The notes under the pieces are model-generated. The model was not told the DNA's origin and did no database searches. It saw only the letters and a program-made list of their open reading frames with translations. From contig JANZKD010000051.1 in assembly GCA_025061245.1 (NCBI GenBank), positions 1-10,792 on the forward strand: a stretch of DNA of 10,792 bases, in the 5' to 3' direction. A program made the translations under genes and the position numbers. Below, one piece after another: positions 6,630-10,792 of this stretch. This DNA is from Candidatus Culexmicrobium profundum (GTDB lineage: Archaea > Thermoproteota > Methanomethylicia > Culexarchaeales > Culexmicrobiaceae). The stretch's first letter is position 1; every line of letters starts with the position of its first letter.

Positions 6630-7031
6630 ATGTCTATGGGTCGAACTGGTTTGAAGTGGGGTGTTGCTCATATTTATAGTTCATATAATAATACGATTAT
6701 TCATATAACTGATCTTTCAGGAGCTGAAACTATTGCTTTATCTTCTGGAGGGGTTGTTGTTAAGGCTGATAGGGAAAAGCCTTCGCCTTATGCGGCAATG
6801 CAGGCAGCTTTCAGGGTGGCTCAAGTTGCGAGGGATAAGGGGGTTAATGCTATTCATATTAAGGTTAGGGCTCCAGGTGGTCATGGACCTAAGACTCCTG
6901 GTCCTGGTGCACAGGCTGCAATTAGAGCCTTGGCTAGAGCTGGATTTATAATTGGTAGAATTGAAGATGTAACTCCAATTCCACATGACACGACAAGGCG
7001 TCCTGGTGGCCGTAGAGGTAGAAGAGTGTAA
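6630..7031 (+). CDS. rps11: 30S ribosomal protein S11
   Basis: This platform protein lines the mRNA exit region. Its 133 residues match the archaeal family. Diagnostic stretches are HIYSSYNNTIIHITDLSG, the GGVVVKADREKPSPYAAMQAA segment, and IKVRAPGGHGPKTPGPGAQ. The end RRPGGRRGRRV is the conserved Arg-rich tail. The ATG at 6630 lies two bases after the S4 stop, with GGAGGG (6615-6620) nine bases upstream. This gene completes the S13-S4-S11 trio. Confidence 0.97.
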   Translation: MSMGRTGLKWGVAHIYSSYNNTIIHITDLSGAETIALSSGGVVVKADREKPSPYAAMQAAFRVAQVARDKGVNAIHIKVRAPGGHGPKTPGPGAQAAIRALARAGFIIGRIEDVTPIPHDTTRRPGGRRGRRV

Positions 7032-7052
7032 GTGGAATGGAGGTTTTTCATT

Positions 7053-7412
7053 GTGGAGATACCGTTGGATCAATTGAAAATTAGAGTTTACTATATTGAT
7101 AAAAGAGATTTAGAGGATCTTGCCTTTTGCGCCTATTTATCTAGGAAGAATCCGTTATGGATTAAGGGGCTTGTGTTGTGTGCATGTTGTGATTTCCTTG
7201 ATGCTAGGACTATTGCAAGAGAGTTTTTAAAGAATAATGTTATTTTGATGGAGCAGGTTTGCTACTCCTTTAAGAAGAATTATGATAGGGTTATTAAGGT
7301 GAAGGATGGAGATGTTGTAATTGACGCTCCTCTGATTAGGGCGTATGGTGTATTTAGAGCTTTAGGTGAATATTTATTGGAGAAGATAAGTTTAGGTGAG
7401 TTGGAGGCTTAG
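7053..7412 (+). CDS. Small conserved-position protein of unknown function between S11 and rpoD
   Basis: I do not recognise this family. The frame opens at GTG 7032, directly after the S11 stop. GGAGG at 7039-7043 sits nine bases before a second GTG at 7053, so the 119-residue form is preferred. The product is soluble and mixed alpha/beta, with no signal or membrane segment. Cysteines at 26, 43, 45, 46 and 70, including a CACC cluster, could bind metal but form no standard motif. Sequence such as IKVKDGDVVIDAPL (81-94) suggests beta strands. Its base usage (G+T-rich) matches the ribosomal genes around it, so it looks resident and expressed. Position in the unit suggests a link to ribosomes or RNA polymerase; it does not resemble Rpo8 or Rpo13 as I know them, but this cannot be excluded without a profile search. 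Confidence 0.82.
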   Translation: MEIPLDQLKIRVYYIDKRDLEDLAFCAYLSRKNPLWIKGLVLCACCDFLDARTIAREFLKNNVILMEQVCYSFKKNYDRVIKVKDGDVVIDAPLIRAYGVFRALGEYLLEKISLGELEA

Positions 7413-7476
7413 TTTAATTTATGGTGGATTTTATGTGAAGTTTTCTAATTGTGATTATTTATCTATTTTCTTTTAA

Positions 7477-7520
7477 ATGCTGATATCTATTTTAGCATAA
7501 TATCTATTTCTTTGTTTTTC
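7477..7520 (+). terminator. Weak hairpin plus T-rich tract, possible terminator
   Basis: ATGCT (7477-7481) and AGCAT (7494-7498) form a short stem, followed by T-rich sequence (7506-7520). Archaeal termination mainly needs T-tracts on the coding strand, and several are present between 7436 and 7535. The site would end the S13-S4-S11-orf unit before the rpoD promoter. Confidence 0.35.
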
Positions 7521-7551
7521 TAATCATTTTTAATCTCGATTATTCGTCATA

Positions 7552-7561
7552 AAATTTAAAT
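7552..7561 (+). promoter_or_regulatory. TATA-like box for the rpoD unit
   Basis: AAAATTTAAAT (7551-7561) lies ~55 bases before the rpoD start. Initiation near 7583 would give a leader of about 28 bases containing GAGG (7599-7602). It sits in the only sizeable gap (195 bases) of the conserved operon region, so a second promoter here is plausible. Confidence 0.5.
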
Positions 7562-7610
7562 CTGTCTCTTGTAATTCTCCCTTCTAGCTTATATTTGCGA
7601 GGTTGCGTTG

Positions 7611-8426
7611 ATGCAGGTTGAGATATTAGAAATTACGGAGAAGTATGCACGTTTCATATTGAGTGATGTTGATGTTTCATTTGCAAATGCACTTAGGAGG
7701 ATAATGATAGCTGAGGTTCCATGTATGGCTATTAATGAAGTGGTGATTTTAGATAATACTTCTCCCATGTTTGATGAGATTTTGGCTCACCGTTTATCCT
7801 TGATTCCTCTCAAGACTGATTTGGATCGATTTTCATTTCCAAGTGAATGTCAGTGTGGTGGCGTTGGGTGTCCAAAGTGTCAAGTTACATTGATATTGGA
7901 TGTTAGAGCTGATGAGGGGTCACGTGTTGTTTATTCTGGTGATTTGTCTTCTAGTGATCCTTATGTGAAGCCCGTTAGTGATAATATTCCTATAGCTAAG
8001 CTTGCTTCTAATCAGAGAATATTCTTGGAGGCTTATGCTAGGCTTGGTAGAGGGAAGGATGGAGCTAAATGGCAGCCTGTTTCTGCATGTGCTTATAAGT
8101 ATATGCCTAGGATAGCTGTTGCTTCGGATAAATGTATTAATTGTGGAGATTGTATTGAGGCATGTCCGAGGGGAGTTCTAGAGTTTGATGAGAATAAGGT
8201 TCCCTACTTAAAGGATTATTTGAATTGTAATTTATGTAGGGCTTGTGAGGAGATTTGTGAGGTTGAGGCTATTAAGGTTGATCCTGATGAGAATAAATTC
8301 ATATTTTATGTGGAGTCTACTGGTGTTCTTCCTGTGAGTAAGATTATTGAGCTTTCAGCTAAAATTTTAGCTGAAAAGTGTTCAGACTTAATTGATGCTT
8401 TGAGTGGTGGAGGGGAAGAAGTGTGA
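7611..8426 (+). CDS. rpoD: DNA-directed RNA polymerase subunit D (Rpo3) with two [4Fe-4S]-type motifs
   Basis: This is the archaeal counterpart of Rpb3 and the alpha N-terminal domain; it pairs with subunit L and nucleates polymerase assembly. The protein has 271 residues from ATG 7611; the adjacent TTG 7608 is less well spaced from GAGG at 7599-7602. N-terminal features are FANALRRIMIAEVP (about 24-37) and HRLSLIPLKTD (about 60-70). A cysteine group CQCGGVGCPKC (80-90) marks the zinc-loop region. Residues ~170-220 are a ferredoxin-like insert with two complete CxxCxxCxxxC motifs: C175, C178, C181, C185 and C206, C209, C212, C216. That predicts two [4Fe-4S] clusters, as reported for some archaeal D subunits, whereas others keep one or none. 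The C-terminal FIFYVESTGVLP belongs to the dimerisation domain. The L18e start overlaps its stop. Confidence 0.97.
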   Translation: MQVEILEITEKYARFILSDVDVSFANALRRIMIAEVPCMAINEVVILDNTSPMFDEILAHRLSLIPLKTDLDRFSFPSECQCGGVGCPKCQVTLILDVRADEGSRVVYSGDLSSSDPYVKPVSDNIPIAKLASNQRIFLEAYARLGRGKDGAKWQPVSACAYKYMPRIAVASDKCINCGDCIEACPRGVLEFDENKVPYLKDYLNCNLCRACEEICEVEAIKVDPDENKFIFYVESTGVLPVSKIIELSAKILAEKCSDLIDALSGGGEEV

Positions 8427-8785
8427 AGAGAACTGGTCCTACAAATGTTCAGGTTAGGAAGCTTATTAGATTTCTGAGGAAGGCGTCTAACTTGTACAAC
8501 GTTGATATATGGCGTGATATAGCTGAGAGATTAAATGCGCCTAGAAGGAGGAGGGTTGAGGTTAATTTAAGTAAGATTCAGAGGTATACTAAGTCTGGTG
8601 ATGTTGTAGTTGTTCCAGGTAAGGTTTTGGGGTCTGGAGTTTTGGATCATCCTGTAATTGTGGGTGCTTTAGCTTTCTCTCAGAAGGCTTATGAGAAAAT
8701 TCATAGTGCTGGTGGGGAGTGCTTGTCGATATTAGAGTTGGTTGAGCGTTTTCCACGTGGAAGTGGTGTTAAGATTTTGGGGTGA
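8423..8785 (+). CDS. rpl18e: 50S ribosomal protein L18e
   Basis: This large-subunit protein is found in archaea and eukaryotes and related to the L15 fold. It has 120 residues. The start MKRTGPTNVQVRKLIRFL, the central RRRRVEVNLSKIQRYT and the GDVVVVPGKVLGSGVL stretch are typical, followed by ALAFSQKA. GTG at 8423 overlaps the rpoD stop (GTGA), indicating translational coupling, with GGAGGGGA (8409-8416) upstream. Its presence is a strong archaeal marker. Confidence 0.96.
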   Translation: MKRTGPTNVQVRKLIRFLRKASNLYNVDIWRDIAERLNAPRRRRVEVNLSKIQRYTKSGDVVVVPGKVLGSGVLDHPVIVGALAFSQKAYEKIHSAGGECLSILELVERFPRGSGVKILG

Positions 8786-8788
8786 AAT

Positions 8789-9229
8789 ATGTTGTCTGGT
8801 GAGGTTATTGTCATTAATGGGGAAAACATGATTATGGGTAGGCTTGCAAGTGTAATTGCTAGAAAGCTTTTAGAGGGTAATCGTGTAGTTGTGGTTAATG
8901 CTGAGAAGATAGCGATTTCTGGAAATAAGCGTAGTATTGTGAATGAGTATAGGGCAATGCTTGAGATTGGTACTTTGAGAAATCCTAAGCGTGGTCCTAA
9001 GCATTTTAGGAGACCTGACAAGATTTTTAAGGATGTTGTTAGAGGGATGTTACCGAAGAATACTTATCGGGGTAGGGAGGCACTTAAAAGGCTTAAAGTT
9101 TATATTGGTTTTCCTGATGAATTTAAGCGTTATAAACTTGTCACCATACCTGAAGCTGATGTGAGTAGGTTGGGTAGGAAGTATGCTTTATTAGGTGAAG
9201 TGGCAAGAGAAATTGGCTGGAAAGGGTGA
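8789..9229 (+). CDS. rpl13: 50S ribosomal protein L13
   Basis: This early-assembling 23S rRNA-binding protein has 146 residues, as usual for archaea. Recognisable stretches are MGRLASVIARKLLEG (16-30), VVVVNAEKIAISG (33-45), NPKRGPKHFRRPDKIF (65-80) and RGMLPKNTYRGREALKRL (85-102), then KVYIGFP. The ATG at 8789 follows the L18e stop by three bases, and the GGGGTGA at the end of L18e may serve as ribosome site. S9 follows. Confidence 0.96.
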   Translation: MLSGEVIVINGENMIMGRLASVIARKLLEGNRVVVVNAEKIAISGNKRSIVNEYRAMLEIGTLRNPKRGPKHFRRPDKIFKDVVRGMLPKNTYRGREALKRLKVYIGFPDEFKRYKLVTIPEADVSRLGRKYALLGEVAREIGWKG

Positions 9230-9237
9230 AATATGCT

Positions 9238-9642
9238 ATGGTTAAGATTCTGGTTATAAGTGGTAAGAGAAAGACTGCAGTGGCTAGGGCGACATTTAAG
9301 CCTGGTAGGGGTAGAGTATTGATTAATAAGAGGCCCATAGAGCTTTTTGAACCTGAAATTGCTAGATGGAAGATTCTTGAGCCCTTACTGCTTGCTGGTG
9401 AGAATAGAGTTAGTAAGGTGGATATTGAAGTTTATACTCGTGGTGGCGGCTTTATGGGTCAAGCTGATGCTGCTAGAATGGCTATTGCTAGGGGTTTGGT
9501 GAAGTGGTTTAAAGATGAAAAGTTGAAGAGGCTTTTCCTAGATTACGATAGGACGATGCTTGCAGGTGATCCTAGAAGGACTGAGCCTAAAAAGTTTGGA
9601 GGCCCCTCTGCTAGGAGGAGGAGGCAGAAGTCTTATAGGTAG
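9238..9642 (+). CDS. rps9: 30S ribosomal protein S9
   Basis: This head protein's C-terminal tail reaches the P-site tRNA. The ATG at 9238 gives 134 residues starting MVKILVISGKRKTAVARA, the expected family beginning. An in-frame GTG at 9226 overlaps the L13 stop and would add four residues; GGGTGA at 9224-9229 is better spaced for 9238. Typical segments are KPGRGRVLINKRP (26-38), GGGFMGQADAARMAIARGL and LFLDYDRTMLAGDPRRTEPK. It ends in ARRRRQKSYR, the conserved tail reaching into the decoding region. Confidence 0.96.
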   Translation: MVKILVISGKRKTAVARATFKPGRGRVLINKRPIELFEPEIARWKILEPLLLAGENRVSKVDIEVYTRGGGFMGQADAARMAIARGLVKWFKDEKLKRLFLDYDRTMLAGDPRRTEPKKFGGPSARRRRQKSYR

Positions 9643-9651
9643 GTGTTTAAT

Positions 9652-9879
9652 ATGATGCTTCCAATTAGGTGTTTTAGTTGTGGTGCTTTGATTGGAGATA
9701 AGTATGAGGAGTTTGAGAGAAGAGTGAGGAATGGGGAGGATCCAGGTAAGGTTCTTGATAGTTTAGGTATTAAGCGGTATTGTTGTAGGAGAATGCTTTT
9801 GAGTCACATTGAGCTGATTGATGAGGTTATTAAGTTACATGAAGTTTATGGTGGTTATAAGAAGATTAGGAGGAGCTGA
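9652..9879 (+). CDS. rpoN: DNA-directed RNA polymerase subunit N (Rpo10)
   Basis: This is the small zinc-binding subunit, counterpart of eukaryotic Rpb10, that joins the D-L assembly platform. From ATG 9652 it has 75 residues and begins MMLPIRCFSCG, the normal start; the in-frame GTG at 9643 would add three residues. The zinc ligands are the CxxC at 7 and 10 and the paired C44-C45 in RYCCRRMLL, the family signature. Length is normal, slightly above the shortest family members. Its last codons (AGG AGG AGC) supply the ribosome site of the enolase gene. No rpoK lies between rpoN and eno, though it occurs near this position in some archaea. Confidence 0.95.
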   Translation: MMLPIRCFSCGALIGDKYEEFERRVRNGEDPGKVLDSLGIKRYCCRRMLLSHIELIDEVIKLHEVYGGYKKIRRS

Positions 9880-9880
9880 G

Positions 9881-10792
9881 TTGACTTTTCTGCCAACAAC
9901 TATTAAGGATGCTATAGCTAGGAAGGTTTTTGATAGTAGGGGTTCAATTTCAATTGAAGTTGACATTTACACTGAGTCTGGTTTTGGAAGTTTTTCTGCT
10001 CCTAGTGGTGCTAGTAAGGGTAAGTATGAGGCTGTTGCCTTTCCAATTGGAGGTGTGGATGAGGCTGTTTCTATTTTTGAGAGCGATGTTGCCCCTGAGC
10101 TTATAGGATTGGATTCCTTAAATCAATTTGAAATTGATAGTGTTCTTCTTCAAGTTGATGGTACTGATAATTTTTCTAAGATTGGTGGTGCTACTGCTCT
10201 TTCAACTTCCATTGCTAATGCTAAGGCTGCAGCTTCATCGCTAGATTTACCTTTATATCGATATCTGGGTGGTATGTTGTCTTATGTTTTGCCTTTACCT
10301 CTAGGTAATGTTGTGGGTGGAGGTGTTCATTCAAAGGCTGGACTTTTAGATATTCAGGAGATTTTGGTTTTACCTCTTAATGTTGACTCATTTTTTAAGG
10401 CTGCTCAGGTAAATGTTTCTGTTTATTGGCAAATATTGAGGGAGGCTCCTTCAAATGTTATTCTCGGGCGTAATGATGAGAATGCATGGGTGGTGAATTT
10501 AGAGTTTGAGGATGCATTGAAGCTTGTTAGGAGAGCATGCAATTATATTGAGGAGAAGTATGATGTGAAGATTGGTATTGGTGTTGATATAGCTGCCTCC
10601 TCTTTATGGAATGGTGAGAAGGGTAAGTATGTTTATCCAAGGAAAGGTTTAGCTCTTACATCTGAGGAGCAATTTAACTTTGTAAAGAATGTTATTGAGG
10701 AATTTAACTTAATTTATATTGAAGATCCATTTAGGGAGGATGATTTTTCTTCTTTTGCTAGGTTGACTGAGCTTTTTCCTAACCGTCTTATT
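9881..10792 (+). CDS. eno: Enolase, divergent (5' ~70%, runs off the window)
   Basis: Enolase converts 2-phosphoglycerate to phosphoenolpyruvate in cytoplasmic glycolysis and gluconeogenesis. TTG at 9881, one base after the rpoN stop, opens a frame of 304 codons to the window end; the family is usually about 420. GGAGGAGC at 9869-9876 is the ribosome site. Typical parts are ARKVFDSRGS (12-21), APSGASKG (40-47), LPLYRYLGG (123-131), H150 in GGGVHS, Q159-E160, D236 in GVDIAAS and E291 in IYIEDPF. These cover the catalytic-loop His, E168-type Glu and two Mg ligands. Unusual are GGGVHSKA instead of NGG-HA-N, GRNDENAW (196-203) instead of the VGDEGGFAP loop (the Asp-Glu pair remains), and absence of the ELRD-type stretch after the PSGAS loop. 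The third Mg ligand and catalytic lysines lie outside the window, so activity cannot be judged. Confidence 0.9.
   Translation, partial: MTFLPTTIKDAIARKVFDSRGSISIEVDIYTESGFGSFSAPSGASKGKYEAVAFPIGGVDEAVSIFESDVAPELIGLDSLNQFEIDSVLLQVDGTDNFSKIGGATALSTSIANAKAAASSLDLPLYRYLGGMLSYVLPLPLGNVVGGGVHSKAGLLDIQEILVLPLNVDSFFKAAQVNVSVYWQILREAPSNVILGRNDENAWVVNLEFEDALKLVRRACNYIEEKYDVKIGIGVDIAASSLWNGEKGKYVYPRKGLALTSEEQFNFVKNVIEEFNLIYIEDPFREDDFSSFARLTELFPNRLI

Noticed and set aside
6738..7073. Minus-strand open frame of 111 codons
   Set aside because: It is fully antisense to S11, a certain gene, with low-complexity Ser/Arg/Asn composition typical of a shadow frame.

Overview
This is archaeal DNA. The right half holds a conserved archaeal gene string in canonical order: ribosomal proteins S13, S4 and S11, an unrecognised small gene, RNA polymerase subunit D (Rpo3), L18e, L13, S9, RNA polymerase subunit N (Rpo10), and the first ~70% of an enolase. 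L18e, RpoN and an iron-sulfur RpoD are archaeal/eukaryote-type proteins. TTG and GTG starts, TATA-like boxes and a tRNA gene without an encoded CCA fit as well. The DNA is AT-rich. The lineage cannot be fixed from the window; a TACK-side (Thermoproteota-like) archaeon is a guess.

Layout. Positions 1-58 are the 3' part of a tRNA-Val (anticodon UAC). From there to about 5115 the window looks accessory. It has four plus-strand genes arranged as two pairs, each a large secreted protein followed closely by a multi-pass membrane protein: 444-1697 with 1725-2267, and 3084-4415 with about 4390-5115. The first secreted protein has a GH12-like (concanavalin-type) pattern but appears to lack the catalytic nucleophile. 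The second has an N-terminal beta-sandwich-like region and a C-terminal region with an EHPHDWE motif, recalling the GHRHDWE metal-binding heptapeptide of NPP1/NLP cytolysins and the related Vps62-like fold. The sequence immediately after the tRNA, including its last five bases, recurs 2.5 kb downstream (54-100 and 2569-2615, 44 of 47 identical). These direct repeats bracket the first gene pair and suggest an old integration or duplication at the tRNA.

Positions 5116-5649 contain no convincing gene. A TATA-like box sits just before the ribosomal operon. Positions 5650-7412 (S13-S4-S11-small gene) appear to form one transcription unit. A T-rich 195-base gap with a weak terminator-like hairpin and a new TATA box then precedes the second unit, 7611-10792 (rpoD-L18e-L13-S9-rpoN-eno). 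Spacing in both units is very tight: starts overlap stops, and Shine-Dalgarno sequences are often built from AGG arginine codons at the end of the upstream gene. This couples ribosome and RNA polymerase synthesis with a glycolytic gene, as in many archaea.

The most interesting items are the HDWE-type secreted protein and its membrane partner, the secreted/membrane pair architecture beside a repeat-flanked tRNA, abrupt strand-composition switches inside the accessory genes, the unknown gene between S11 and rpoD, and an enolase whose normally invariant loops are altered.
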